Source of the DNA: Heminiphilus faecis
Lineage (GTDB): Bacteria > Bacteroidota > Bacteroidia > Bacteroidales > Muribaculaceae
NCBI RefSeq assembly: GCF_008728965.1
Contig: NZ_VSMC01000009.1
Span: 49,968-113,967 of the forward strand
Direction of reading: 5' to 3'
DNA: 64,000 nucleotides
The position numbers and the translations under genes were made by a program. Shown piece after piece: positions 46,830 to 55,773 of the stretch (the first letter of the stretch is position 1; each line of letters starts with the position of its first letter). The notes under the pieces were generated by a model. That model did not search any database. It saw only the letters and a list, made by a program, of their open reading frames with translations, and was not told the origin of the DNA.

Positions 46830-47474
46830 TTATGCCTTAGCTGCGGCACCGCGGGCAGCACGAGTGAGCTGAACGGCACATACGACAGCATTCTTGGCGT
46901 TCATCAATTCAAGACCCTCGAAGTGCAGGTCACCGATCTGAAGAGTCTTGCCGAGGCCGAGGTGGTCGATATTGATCACAACACGTTCGGGTATAGCGGT
47001 ATAGGGAGCCTTAACCTTGATTTTCTTCATTGAGAGTGTGAGCTTACCACCGGCTTTCACACCTTCGGCGTGGCCTTCAAGCTTAACAGGTACTTCAACT
47101 ACCACGGGCTTGTTCTCGTTCACTTCAAGAAGATCTATGTGAAGGATGGTGTCTTTTACCGGATGGAACTGAACTTCACGAAGCACTGCGTTTCTCTTTT
47201 CGCCATTGAGGTCAAGCTCGATAGCAAAAATGTCGGGAGTGTATATAAGTTTGCGCACATCCTCGTTCGATACCATCAAATCGGTAGTTATGATACCGCG
47301 CTTTGCGTCGATTTCAACGAGTTTCTCTCCTGCTTTGAGAGTGCCGGTATACGGGAGTTCCACGATTTCGCCACCGTTAAGTACTACGGGGATTTTGTTT
47401 TCCTCACGAAGAGCCTTGGCTGCTTTCTTGCCGAGATCGGTACGAGGTTCGGCTGTCAATTGATAAGTTTTCAT
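46830..47474 (-). CDS. rplY: 50S ribosomal protein L25 / general stress protein Ctc
   Basis: Long (Ctc/TL5-type) form of L25, 214 residues, binding 5S rRNA. The N-terminal L25 domain ([28 protein letters not shown]) is followed by the C-terminal beta domain ([23 protein letters not shown] near 100-122). Start ATG 47474 is chosen over an upstream in-frame ATG at 47519. The C-terminus is Ala-rich ([10 protein letters not shown]). Heads the rplY-pth-hslR operon. Confidence 0.95.
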   Translation of the reverse strand: MKTYQLTAEPRTDLGKKAAKALREENKIPVVLNGGEIVELPYTGTLKAGEKLVEIDAKRGIITTDLMVSNEDVRKLIYTPDIFAIELDLNGEKRNAVLREVQFHPVKDTILHIDLLEVNENKPVVVEVPVKLEGHAEGVKAGGKLTLSMKKIKVKAPYTAIPERVVINIDHLGLGKTLQIGDLHFEGLELMNAKNAVVCAVQLTRAARGAAAKA

Positions 47475-47501
47475 TTTGTTGAAATAATTAATTGTGTTAC
47501 T

Positions 47502-47573
47502 CAAAATTAAGTGATTCAATAATGCTCCTTAATTTCCCATCACACGGGGATGCTAAAAAGCGGGGCAAAGGTA
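47502..47573 (-). promoter_or_regulatory. Candidate promoters of rplY-pth-hslR
   Basis: Two TAnnTTTG boxes face rplY on the minus strand: TACCTTTG (47573-47566) and TAATTTTG (47509-47502). Neither has a TTG at exactly 19-21 bases. The upstream one lies in typical GC-richer start-site context. Confidence 0.4.
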
Positions 47574-47673
47574 ATGATTTTTTATGAAATATCATAATAT
47601 TTCCATTCTTAAATCCCCTTTTGCCGAAAAAGTCCGTGAAAACCGAACAAGACAATCGTATTTATTCTATTTT

Positions 47674-48294
47674 TTAATCCTTGATTGTAACTTTACCGTC
47701 AGGCGATATTTCGAATTTAACTTCGTAGTACACCGCCGACTCCACTCCGTTGGCCGAGATAGTCTCTTTACCCTTTTCCTGCACATTCATTACGATACCG
47801 GTAGTGTATACATCACTGTTTTTCTCCAACTCTATTTCATATCTAAACAGACTTAAGAATTTGTATTCTTCCGGCAACATGGCTTTGCATGCCTCAATGT
47901 TTTTCTTAAGATCGTCAACCGTTAGTTTAAGTTCCGGTATGCCGGCAAATTTTTTATTTTTATAAAAGTTGCCGCCTTTAGGTTCAGGAGCGGTAACGTT
48001 TGGCCACAAATTCTGAAACACAATCTGATCATCAGAGTTTATCATATATGCATATATATTTCCCAACGTATTGGAACATTCATCCTGACTGCCATCAGCC
48101 CTAATAGTCAAAGACAAAACACGCCATTGATTCTGATCGATTTTTCCGAGACACTCCACGATATCAGCGGCTGCACCTTCGCTGTCCATAGACAAACCGC
48201 CTGAAGCCGATTCGGCCAATTTGGAAATCTGATTACACGACGGCAGCAAGATCGCCATCACAAGCACTGCGATTAAATAATTGAGTTTTTTCAT
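47674..48294 (-). CDS. Putative lipoprotein of unknown function
   Basis: 206 residues starting MKKLNYLIAVLVMAILLPSC, with lipobox LLPSC and Cys20 as the lipidation site. The mature part (about 185 residues) has no motif I recognise; it is mixed alpha/beta with a predicted beta-rich end (YYEVKFEISPDGKVTIKD). An upstream in-frame ATG at 48336 would precede the signal and is rejected. The promoter region contains a nine-base C/G tract. It is transcribed divergently from the secreted protein at 48481. Confidence 0.75.
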   Translation of the reverse strand: MKKLNYLIAVLVMAILLPSCNQISKLAESASGGLSMDSEGAAADIVECLGKIDQNQWRVLSLTIRADGSQDECSNTLGNIYAYMINSDDQIVFQNLWPNVTAPEPKGGNFYKNKKFAGIPELKLTVDDLKKNIEACKAMLPEEYKFLSLFRYEIELEKNSDVYTTGIVMNVQEKGKETISANGVESAVYYEVKFEISPDGKVTIKD

Positions 48295-48333
48295 TGTTAA
48301 ATAATTATTAAGTTTTGACAAAAAATAATTTCG

Positions 48334-48341
48334 CAAAATTA
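48334..48341 (-). promoter_or_regulatory. Putative -7 box of the lipoprotein gene
   Basis: Minus-strand TAATTTTG (48341-48334) fits TAnnTTTG, 39 bases before the ATG. The position expected for -33 falls inside the homopolymer at 48360-48368. Confidence 0.45.
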
Positions 48342-48359
48342 CACAATATGTGCTTTTTA

Positions 48360-48368
48360 CCCCCCCCC
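48360..48368. repeat. Nine-base C homopolymer between divergent surface-protein genes
   Basis: Nine consecutive Cs on the plus strand (G on the minus strand), in an otherwise AT-rich intergenic region. The start is 18 bases beyond the -7 box of the lipoprotein gene, the spacing-critical zone of that promoter. Confidence 0.7.
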
Positions 48369-48455
48369 ATTAGTTAAATTTGGTTAATCAGACCAATATT
48401 GGCTATTTATGAAAAATACTAATAAAAAACATGTGCGATTATTAAAGGATAACAT

Positions 48456-48463
48456 TATTTTTG
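48456..48463 (+). promoter_or_regulatory. Putative -7 box of the 48481 gene
   Basis: TATTTTTG fits TAnnTTTG, 17 bases before the ATG at 48481. It lies inside the open frame starting at 48409, which supports the downstream start. Confidence 0.45.
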
Positions 48464-48480
48464 CACAAAATATCAATTAT

Positions 48481-49431
48481 ATGAAATTCACCCATATAAA
48501 AAACATGTCATATGCCATTATGGTATTAATGCCATGCACTTTAAACGCCCAACTCAATATTATTGCTCCGGAGGACGGAGTGAAAGAATATACCGTAGCT
48601 AATTCCGAGCCTTACGACAGCCTTATACCGTTTTACGACCCGCATTTTACAAAATTTCTGGGACAGACTCTATTCATGCACGGATCTGACGAACACAAGA
48701 TCGGATATTATGATGCTTTCTTTACCGGAAATATTTTAAAAGGAAAGCACGAAGTATACAGACAAATGGAGGGGCGCACCGGTTATACCGATCCGGAGGC
48801 TGTAACCGGCAAGTATTATGACGTGATAAAAGTATGGACCCAACCGGCGGGAAAATATTTTAATTACTGCCTGCTGTTACGTGACAACAAGACAGGCGAA
48901 GACATTTATTTCAAGCCGGGGACGGCTACACGGGCTTTTACATGTGTAGGCTTTTACGACAAAATGAAAACGATGCATGTAGGAAGTACGTTCGAAGCGC
49001 TCGGGACTAACGTAAAGAGACTGGAAGGCGGTATCATACGCACTGAAAAAGGCGAAGAGTACCGATGTATCGACATTGGCTTGGAAATGAATAAAAACGA
49101 CGGTGCTTTTATTATACTTGAAAACTCATCGGGCGATAAGGTAAAATCAATACCGTTCGGACGCACTGTCACCGGCTTCGTCAGCAAAGATATTATTAAA
49201 GAGATGTCTAAAAGTTTCGGAGACAAATTCGGGCCACAGATAGCAAGAGGCGACATAGACATAGCTATGACGGAAGAGATGGTAGCTACAGCATGGGGGC
49301 GTCCTTACCGAGTTGAACAAGCGGAGGTGAAAGGCAAAACATTTAATTACTGGTATTATCCCAATAATCGTTATGTGACCTTTCAGAACGGGAAAGTACT
49401 CCGCATACAACAGATTGATTCTTATTGGTAA
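48481..49431 (+). CDS. Secreted protein with SmpA/OmlA-like C-terminal segment
   Basis: 316 residues with signal peptide MKFTHIKNMSYAIMVLMPCTLNAQ. The central part is not recognised. The last 60 residues (IAMTEEMVATAWGRPYRVEQ, then FNYWYYPNNRYVTFQNGKVL) follow the pattern of SmpA/OmlA (BamE-like) domains, in which a GxP turn is followed by a WxY-YVxFxNGKV strand pair. The start is ATG 48481 because the -7 box lies directly upstream and the signal peptide begins there; an earlier ATG at 48409 is rejected. A small HExxH membrane protein follows after 14 bases. Confidence 0.65.
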   Translation: MKFTHIKNMSYAIMVLMPCTLNAQLNIIAPEDGVKEYTVANSEPYDSLIPFYDPHFTKFLGQTLFMHGSDEHKIGYYDAFFTGNILKGKHEVYRQMEGRTGYTDPEAVTGKYYDVIKVWTQPAGKYFNYCLLLRDNKTGEDIYFKPGTATRAFTCVGFYDKMKTMHVGSTFEALGTNVKRLEGGIIRTEKGEEYRCIDIGLEMNKNDGAFIILENSSGDKVKSIPFGRTVTGFVSKDIIKEMSKSFGDKFGPQIARGDIDIAMTEEMVATAWGRPYRVEQAEVKGKTFNYWYYPNNRYVTFQNGKVLRIQQIDSYW

Positions 49432-49445
49432 ATATCCGCAGTCAT

Positions 49446-49787
49446 ATGATGATAATACGCAACAGAGTGCTTCCTATAGGCCGGCGCTTCAGCGCAATAA
49501 ACATATGCGGACTGCTTTTTGTAAAACAGAGTGCCGAACTTACCCCCGAACTGCTGACTCACGAGCGCATACATACGCGGCAGATGACCGAACTGTTTAT
49601 CATACCGTTCTATATAATATATGTGGCGGAGTGGCTTGTAAGAGTCGTTTTGTCGGGCGGCAATCTTTTCGGGAGCTACCGGGCGCTGTCGATGGAGCGC
49701 GAAGCCTATCGATATCAGGACGACCCCGGTTATCTTAAACGGCGTCGAAGGTTTGCACAATGGCGCAACATACAAAAGGCGCCCTGA
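49446..49787 (+). CDS. Mini membrane protein with HExxH motif
   Basis: About 113 residues (start ATG 49446 or 49449). LLTHERIHTRQMTELFIIPF contains HERIH, an HExxH zinc-binding pattern, followed at once by a membrane helix (FIIPFYIIYVAEWLVRVVL) and a conserved-looking SMEREAYRYQ segment. It resembles a common small Bacteroidales hypothetical family that looks like a reduced M56 peptidase core. The two other M56 zinc ligands are not evident apart from the Glu in EREAY. An in-frame TTG at 49425 overlaps the upstream stop. Activity is unproven. Confidence 0.65.
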   Translation: MMIIRNRVLPIGRRFSAINICGLLFVKQSAELTPELLTHERIHTRQMTELFIIPFYIIYVAEWLVRVVLSGGNLFGSYRALSMEREAYRYQDDPGYLKRRRRFAQWRNIQKAP

Positions 49788-49808
49788 CAACAATGTCAAA
49801 GCGCCTTT
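49775..49808. terminator. Bidirectional terminator between the HExxH gene and rprY
   Basis: AAAGGCGC (49775-49782) pairs with GCGCCTTT (49801-49808), with an inner TGAC/GTCA pair. The stem includes the stop codon region of the plus-strand gene and lies 20 bases past the rprY stop. Confidence 0.7.
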
Positions 49809-49827
49809 ATTATATGTCAGGCAAGTA

Positions 49828-50535
49828 TCAGTTTTTACCTTCAACCTCCGGAGCGATGAGCTTGTAGCCTTTGCCGTGTATGTTTATGATCTCAATCGAG
49901 GGATCATCTTTAAGATGCTTGCGCAGCTTGGTGATATACACGTCCATTGAACGGGCGTTGAAGTAGTTGTCGTCAATCCATATGGTCTTTAGTGCGAAAT
50001 TGCGTTCAAGTATCTCATTGACGTGAGCACATAAAAGGCTAAGCAGTTCCGACTCCTTTGTTGTGAGCTTGGTGACTTTGTCATCAATCATAAGCACCTG
50101 TTTCTGTGTGTCAAAGGTAAACCGGCCGATCTGATACATAGTAATCTCCTTACCTTTCTTGCCCTTTACACGGCGCAGTATTGCCTCTATACGAAATACC
50201 AGCTCTTCCATCGAGAAAGGCTTGGTGATATAGTCGTCAGCTCCTATCTTGAATCCTTCAAGTATATCTTCTTTGAGCGACTTTGCCGTAAGGAAAATGA
50301 TGGGTACTTCAGAGTTTACGGTGCGGATTTCCTGAGCCAAAGCGAAACCGTCTTTTTTCGGCATCATGACATCAAGCACGCAGAGGTCGTATTTCCCCTT
50401 GAGGAACGCTTTGTAACCGGCCTCTCCGTCAGGAAACAGGTCGGCGTTGAAGCCCTTTGCCTGAAGATATTCTCGCAGCAACATGCCAAGATTTTCGTCA
50501 TCTTCGCATAGTAATATACGCAAACGTTCTTCCAT
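49828..50535 (-). CDS. rprY: OmpR-type response regulator, RprY-like
   Basis: A 235-residue two-component regulator. The receiver domain has acidic pocket EDD (11-13), phosphorylation Asp55 in CVLDVMMPKKDG, Thr in IIFLTAKS and Lys in YITKPFSMEEL. The C-terminal winged helix (TTKESELLSLLCAHVN, IDDNYFNARSMDVYITKLRK) binds DNA. Order and sequence match RprY of Bacteroides, described as affecting tetQ and redox genes. It is 12 bases downstream of the kinase gene. Confidence 0.88.
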   Translation of the reverse strand: MEERLRILLCEDDENLGMLLREYLQAKGFNADLFPDGEAGYKAFLKGKYDLCVLDVMMPKKDGFALAQEIRTVNSEVPIIFLTAKSLKEDILEGFKIGADDYITKPFSMEELVFRIEAILRRVKGKKGKEITMYQIGRFTFDTQKQVLMIDDKVTKLTTKESELLSLLCAHVNEILERNFALKTIWIDDNYFNARSMDVYITKLRKHLKDDPSIEIINIHGKGYKLIAPEVEGKN

Positions 50536-50547
50536 AATCGTTTAAGT

Positions 50548-52050
50548 TTAAGTAAGTGGTAATATAATTATAAATGTTGTTCCTATCCCTAATTCGCTTT
50601 CCACGCGTATGTCGCCTTTAAGCTCATGCACCATTTTATGCACATAAGCCAACCCGAGGCCGAAGCCTTTCACGTCATGGCGATTGCCGGTGGAGACACG
50701 ATAAAATTTCTCAAATATCTTTTTTAAGTCATCGCGCTTGATGCCTATGCCATTGTCTGAAATACGAATCTCAAGGCGCGTCCCCGAGATGTCGGCTGTC
50801 GTGACTTTAAGCATTAACGGTTCGTCGTCACGGCGATATTTCACTGCATTATCAAGCAGATTGAAGATGACATTGGTAAAATGCATCTCATCCACTTCGA
50901 CAATAGCGTCGGTGGCATTTAGTTCACTTACAATTTTGCCCCCATAGCTCTCCACTTTCAGTTTGAATGTAGACACTATGTTGGATATGGCCTTGTTTGC
51001 ATCTATCTCCTGCAGACGCAAAGTGGCTTTCTGGCGGTCAAACATAGACATCTGCAGCACCTTCTCTACTTGAAAACGCAAGCGCTTTGTCTCATCATTT
51101 ATCACGGTGGCTATATGCTGCATCATCGTTGACGACTTTCTTACCGAATCATCATTGAGCATCTGTGCCGCAAGCGAGATTGACGATATCGGAGTCTTGA
51201 ACTCATGGGTCATGTTGTTGATAAAATCGTTTTTCATCTCTGTAAGACGCTTCTGTTTAAATGCGATAATGATAGTATATAAGAATACTATCAACAGAAT
51301 AAAGGTGAATATAAACGACGGTATCATAAACTTGACCGACGACATTATATAATCCTTTTTAGTCGGAAAATATACTTTTAGATAATTGATGCGGCTGGCG
51401 GGGTCATTTGGGAAAAGAGTCTGGATAAACATATTGTTGCGCCCGGCCTGAGCGGGATCATACCCGCTTGACTGATATGCCACACGACCGCCGCGATTCA
51501 CGACGGCATACTCAAAAGGCAGGTTAAGACCGTTGTTCTCAAATTCGGAACGCAGATAGCCGTCAACCGCCGCAGAGTCGGCACGCTCCTGTATAGGACG
51601 GTTGCTCGACTGGCTGAGTATATTGAGTATGACTTCATTGAGGAGTCCGCGCTGATATAGATACTGCCCCTTGATTGACTCCTGTATGTCACGGTACTTG
51701 TCGGCTGTCGAAGAGTCGATTTTGGGCAATGATTTTGGATCGCCTTGTATAGTAAGTTCGATACCGTCGGGAGTAGTATATGACAGATTAAAGCGGTTGT
51801 TACCCCTCTTGCTGTCAAATTGGGAGTATATCGATTGTTCTATAACATCGACATCTTCTTCAAGAAAATGCCGAGTCTCGTCCTGTTCAAGTGTCGTGGT
51901 GACCCCGTACAGACTCCTACGCACACCTTCGGCAAACTGGTCGTCGCGCATCTTGACCATGTTATTCATATACATGATCTGAATGTATAACAATCCGCAG
52001 AAAGTCAGAGCCATTATTATTGTGAGGAACCAAATAGTCGCTTTTTTCAT
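50548..52050 (-). CDS. rprX: Sensor histidine kinase, RprX-like
   Basis: A 500-residue membrane kinase. The first membrane helix is at about 6-28 and the second near 245-270, enclosing a periplasmic sensor domain of about 215 residues. The H box is NNMTHEFKTPISSISLA (His near residue 282), the N box NLLDNAVKYRRDDE, and the G boxes ISDNGIGIKRDDL and GFGLGLAYVHKM. No PAS or clear HAMP domain. Start ATG 52050 (MKKATIWFL) is chosen over one at 52107. Partner of the response regulator downstream. Confidence 0.88.
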   Translation of the reverse strand: MKKATIWFLTIIMALTFCGLLYIQIMYMNNMVKMRDDQFAEGVRRSLYGVTTTLEQDETRHFLEEDVDVIEQSIYSQFDSKRGNNRFNLSYTTPDGIELTIQGDPKSLPKIDSSTADKYRDIQESIKGQYLYQRGLLNEVILNILSQSSNRPIQERADSAAVDGYLRSEFENNGLNLPFEYAVVNRGGRVAYQSSGYDPAQAGRNNMFIQTLFPNDPASRINYLKVYFPTKKDYIMSSVKFMIPSFIFTFILLIVFLYTIIIAFKQKRLTEMKNDFINNMTHEFKTPISSISLAAQMLNDDSVRKSSTMMQHIATVINDETKRLRFQVEKVLQMSMFDRQKATLRLQEIDANKAISNIVSTFKLKVESYGGKIVSELNATDAIVEVDEMHFTNVIFNLLDNAVKYRRDDEPLMLKVTTADISGTRLEIRISDNGIGIKRDDLKKIFEKFYRVSTGNRHDVKGFGLGLAYVHKMVHELKGDIRVESELGIGTTFIIILPLT

Positions 52051-52301
52051 CTTATCAATGATGTAACACTTGCGTGAAACTTCTTTTATATTATATAACG
52101 TTAACAAATAATAGCGTTAAATGTTTTCTCGCAGAATCGAAATAGACCGGGGCGTTTTAACATTTAAATGCAAAATTAACATAATTCGCGGAAAATCCAA
52201 AAAAATATGGGACATATTATCAATATAATTTTATGTACGATATTTATCAGCTGTTTATGAAAGTTGATCAGCCGAAATTTCCATGTGTCACTTTTTTTGT
52301 G

Positions 52302-52309
52302 TACTTTTG
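52302..52309 (+). promoter_or_regulatory. Putative -7 box of cdsA
   Basis: TACTTTTG fits TAnnTTTG, 28 bases before the ATG at 52338. A weak TTTC lies where TTTG would be at -33. Confidence 0.48.
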
Positions 52310-52337
52310 AACCCCGAATTAATATGCATTCGTACAA

Positions 52338-53150
52338 ATGAAAAATATATTGTTGCGCAGTATTTCCGGCGCAATCTATGTTGCTCTTATATTGGCGGGA
52401 GTCCTTATAAACAATTGGACTTTTCTCGCTTTATGTGTGTTGTTTACTATATTGTCACTTATTGAGTATTTTTCGCTTGAATTGCATACGACTGCATCGC
52501 GGCACAAATATTTGACATGTATTCTTGATGTGGCCGGCGGTGTGGCTATGGTGAGCGGCACATGGCTGTTGGTTACCGGTTGGTGCATATACGGTATTGC
52601 CGCGTACCTGATATATTTGCTTGCAAGACTTATCACGCAATTATACATAAAAGACGTCGACCCTGTAGCTTCGTTGTCAAAATCGTTCTTGGGGCAACTG
52701 TATATAGCCTTGCCGCTATCCACGATTATGTTTATATATGCCAGTTCACCTTATCTGGTAATGGCTATGTTTATTTTCATATGGCTGAACGATACGGGCG
52801 CATTCATTGTTGGATGTTCTATAGGACGTCACAGACTCTTTCCACGTCTGTCGCCAAAGAAGTCGTGGGAAGGTTTTTGGGGCGGTCTTGTTTTTTGTAT
52901 AGCCGCGGCTTTTGTTATTAAGTCATTTTGGCCGGATACCTATACACTTACTACCTGTCAGATGGCCGGGTTTTCAATAGTGGTATCGGTATTTGCCACA
53001 TGGGGCGATCTTGTGGAGTCTATGTTCAAGCGTTCGCTTAACGTAAAAGATTCCGGTAAAATAATACCGGGACACGGAGGAATCCTCGACCGTATAGATT
53101 CATTGCTGTGTGTGGTACCTGCAGTGGCTTGTTACTTATTATTTATATAG
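52338..53150 (+). CDS. cdsA: Phosphatidate cytidylyltransferase (CDP-diglyceride synthase)
   Basis: Makes CDP-diacylglycerol from phosphatidic acid and CTP, the branch point of phospholipid synthesis. A 270-residue integral membrane protein with about eight hydrophobic segments. The family motif is in SPKKSWEGFWGGLVFCIAAA (near 173-192) and the C-terminal signature in WGDLVESMFKRSLNVKDSG then PGHGGILDRIDSLL. purM follows after 29 bases on the same strand. Confidence 0.95.
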   Translation: MKNILLRSISGAIYVALILAGVLINNWTFLALCVLFTILSLIEYFSLELHTTASRHKYLTCILDVAGGVAMVSGTWLLVTGWCIYGIAAYLIYLLARLITQLYIKDVDPVASLSKSFLGQLYIALPLSTIMFIYASSPYLVMAMFIFIWLNDTGAFIVGCSIGRHRLFPRLSPKKSWEGFWGGLVFCIAAAFVIKSFWPDTYTLTTCQMAGFSIVVSVFATWGDLVESMFKRSLNVKDSGKIIPGHGGILDRIDSLLCVVPAVACYLLFI

Positions 53151-53179
53151 AATTTGTAATGATATAAATATTCATCACT

Positions 53180-54346
53180 ATGAGCGATCAAAGATATGAC
53201 CTGCGCGGAGTGTCGGCATCGAAAGAAGATGTACACAACGCCATAAAGAACGTTGATAAAGGTTTGTTTCCCAAAGCATTTTGCAAGATAATACCCGATT
53301 ATCTTGGCGGTGATGCCGAATGGTGCAACATAATGCACGCCGACGGAGCGGGCACAAAATCATCATTGGCCTACATTTATTGGCGCGAGACGGGCGACCT
53401 CAGTATCTGGAAAGGCATAGCTCAGGATGCGCTTATAATGAATATAGACGACCTGTTATGTGTGGGAGCGACCGACAATATACTCGTAAGTTCTACGATA
53501 GGTCGCAATAAGATGCTTATACCGGGCGAAGTGATAGCGGCCATAATAAACGGCACGGAAGAGCTGCTCTCCGAACTCCGTGATATGGGAGTGTCAATCT
53601 ACAGTACCGGAGGTGAAACCGCCGATGTCGGAGACCTCGTACGCACCATAATTGTCGACAGTACTGTAACATGCCGCATGAAACGAGCAGATGTCATTGA
53701 CAACGCCAACATAAAAGGCGGCGATGTCATTGTGGGGCTTGCAAGCTACGGACAGTCTGCATATGAAAAAGAATATAACGGAGGCATGGGGTCCAATGGT
53801 CTTACGTCGGCCCGTCATGACGTATTCTGCAAGATACTCGCCGAAAAATATCCTGAGAGTTTCGATGCCGCAGTCCCGTCAGAGCTTGTTTATTCCGGCA
53901 CGATGAATCTGCTCGACAAAGTAGAAGGCACACCTCTGGATGCCGGCAAACTGGTGCTTTCCCCTACCCGTACTTATGCTCCTGTCATCAAGAAACTTCT
54001 TGACACCATGCGTAGCGACATACACGGTATGGTACATTGCTCCGGAGGCGCACAGACAAAAGTCATGCACTTTGTAGACCGCAAGCATGTCGTAAAGGAC
54101 AATCTGTTTCCAGTACCGCCGCTGTTTGACATGATACAGCGTGAGTCAGGCACCGACTGGAAAGAGATGTATAAAGTGTTTAACATGGGTCATAGAATGG
54201 AGATATATCTGTCTCCGGAACATGCTTCCGAAGTAATAGCTCTGTCAGAATCCATGGGTATTCCCGCGCGCATAGTAGGCCGTGTTGAAGACAGCGACAG
54301 CAACCGGCTCACAATTATCTCGGAAAAAGGCACATTTGAATATTGA
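53180..54346 (+). CDS. purM: AIR synthase family protein (phosphoribosylformylglycinamidine cyclo-ligase)
   Basis: Closes the imidazole ring to form AIR (fifth purine step). 388 residues with the PurM two-domain layout: HADGAGTKSSLAYIYWRET, QDALIMNIDDLLCVGATDN and YSTGGETADVGDLVRTIIVD in the N-terminal half, and a glycine-rich GMVHCSGGAQTKV segment later. It is longer and more divergent than the E. coli enzyme (345) but in line with the form seen in Bacteroidales. An AIR-synthase-related protein of other function cannot be excluded. It is followed by the MltF-like gene with 17 bases between. Confidence 0.82.
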   Translation: MSDQRYDLRGVSASKEDVHNAIKNVDKGLFPKAFCKIIPDYLGGDAEWCNIMHADGAGTKSSLAYIYWRETGDLSIWKGIAQDALIMNIDDLLCVGATDNILVSSTIGRNKMLIPGEVIAAIINGTEELLSELRDMGVSIYSTGGETADVGDLVRTIIVDSTVTCRMKRADVIDNANIKGGDVIVGLASYGQSAYEKEYNGGMGSNGLTSARHDVFCKILAEKYPESFDAAVPSELVYSGTMNLLDKVEGTPLDAGKLVLSPTRTYAPVIKKLLDTMRSDIHGMVHCSGGAQTKVMHFVDRKHVVKDNLFPVPPLFDMIQRESGTDWKEMYKVFNMGHRMEIYLSPEHASEVIALSESMGIPARIVGRVEDSDSNRLTIISEKGTFEY

Positions 54347-54363
54347 TTCCGCCGTGCAGGTAT

Positions 54364-55737
54364 ATGAGAGGTCTTTTTGCAATCGCAGCTGTCGCAATCC
54401 TCACGACATTGGCCGTAGCATGCAACGGTAGAAAAGGAAATTCGCAGGAAGACCATTCGCCCGGCGAGCTTCCCGACACATTGCGTGTAGGTACTCTTTA
54501 CAGTCCTACCTCCTATTTTATATATAGAGAGGAGAAAATGGGCTACGATTATGATCTGATGATGTCTTTCGGCGCCGACAAAGGTATTGTCATAGACCTG
54601 CATGTGGCGCCAAGCCTTCCGGCACTGATAGAGATGCTCGACTCCGGAGAAATAGACTTGGCCGCTTATGAAATACCGGTCACAGCCGAATTTCGCAAGC
54701 ATATCATGCCGTGCGGCCTTGAAAACATAACCCATCAGGTACTCGTACAGCCGAAAGGTAAAGACCGCATCACCGATGTGACCCAACTTATCGGCAAAGA
54801 GATTTATGTCGAAGAAGGTTCAAAGTATCAGCACAGGCTGAACAATCTTAACGATGAGATAGGTGGAGGTATCATAATACATACGGTAGATCAAGATACT
54901 CTTATTACCGAAGACCTTATCGAGATGGTATCGACGGGTAAAATACCGCTTACAATAGTTGACAGCGATGTGGCACGGCTCAACCGTACTTACTACAACT
55001 CCCTTGACGTCGGGCTTGAGATAAGTTTCGAGCAACGATCGTCATGGGGTGTACGCCCAGACATGCCTTGGCTGGCCGATACGATAAACGAGTGGTTTAT
55101 AAAAAGTGAACCCGCACAAATACAGGCACGATTGCTCAAGCGCTATTTTGAGCTAAGCAAGGAGAGTCCGCAGTTCAACATAGATTTGTCAAAAGGACGC
55201 ATATCGCCCTATGACGAACTATTTAAAAAATATGCAAAAAAAATCGGATGGGACTGGCGTCTCATAGCATCGCAAGGTTATGCTGAAAGCCACTTCGACA
55301 CGACTGTCGTATCATGGGCCGGTGCACGCGGACTTATGCAGATCATGCCGCGTACGGCAAGGGCCTACGGCTTGTCGGCCGACCGCATAACCAATCCTGA
55401 AGCCAACATAAAGGCAGCCGTAGATATAATCGGAGATCTTGACAAATCACTGAAAAAGCATGTGCCCGATTCAGTCGAGCGCCGCAAGTTTGTAATAGCA
55501 GCATATAACTCAGGCATAGCCCATGTATATGACGCTATAGCGCTTGCCGGGAAATACGGCAAAGATGCACGGATATGGAACGGCAACGTGGCCGATGCCA
55601 TACTTATGAAAGCCAATCCCGAATACTATAATGACCCGGTATGTAAATACGGATATTTCCGCGGCAAACAGACAACCGCCTATGTGACAAAAGTAATGGA
55701 TTTCTATGAACGTTGCCGCAGACAAATACCCCGTTGA
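54364..55737 (+). CDS. mltF: MltF-like membrane-bound lytic transglycosylase, lipoprotein
   Basis: 457 residues. The lipoprotein signal MRGLFAIAAVAILTTLAVAC ends at Cys20. Residues about 45-265 are a family-3 solute-binding domain (DTLRVGTLYSPTSYFIYREE, AYEIPVTAEFRKH), the regulatory part of MltF. The C-terminal SLT domain has YAESHFDTTVVSWAGARGLM with the catalytic Glu near residue 306 and MQIMPRTARAYGL. It cleaves peptidoglycan glycan strands at the outer membrane. ATG 54364 is preferred to a TTG at 54343 that overlaps the purM stop. It is a paralogue of 42690-43517. Confidence 0.9.
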   Translation: MRGLFAIAAVAILTTLAVACNGRKGNSQEDHSPGELPDTLRVGTLYSPTSYFIYREEKMGYDYDLMMSFGADKGIVIDLHVAPSLPALIEMLDSGEIDLAAYEIPVTAEFRKHIMPCGLENITHQVLVQPKGKDRITDVTQLIGKEIYVEEGSKYQHRLNNLNDEIGGGIIIHTVDQDTLITEDLIEMVSTGKIPLTIVDSDVARLNRTYYNSLDVGLEISFEQRSSWGVRPDMPWLADTINEWFIKSEPAQIQARLLKRYFELSKESPQFNIDLSKGRISPYDELFKKYAKKIGWDWRLIASQGYAESHFDTTVVSWAGARGLMQIMPRTARAYGLSADRITNPEANIKAAVDIIGDLDKSLKKHVPDSVERRKFVIAAYNSGIAHVYDAIALAGKYGKDARIWNGNVADAILMKANPEYYNDPVCKYGYFRGKQTTAYVTKVMDFYERCRRQIPR

Positions 55738-55773
55738 CATCAATTCCTTAATTAACATAAATATATTACGATT

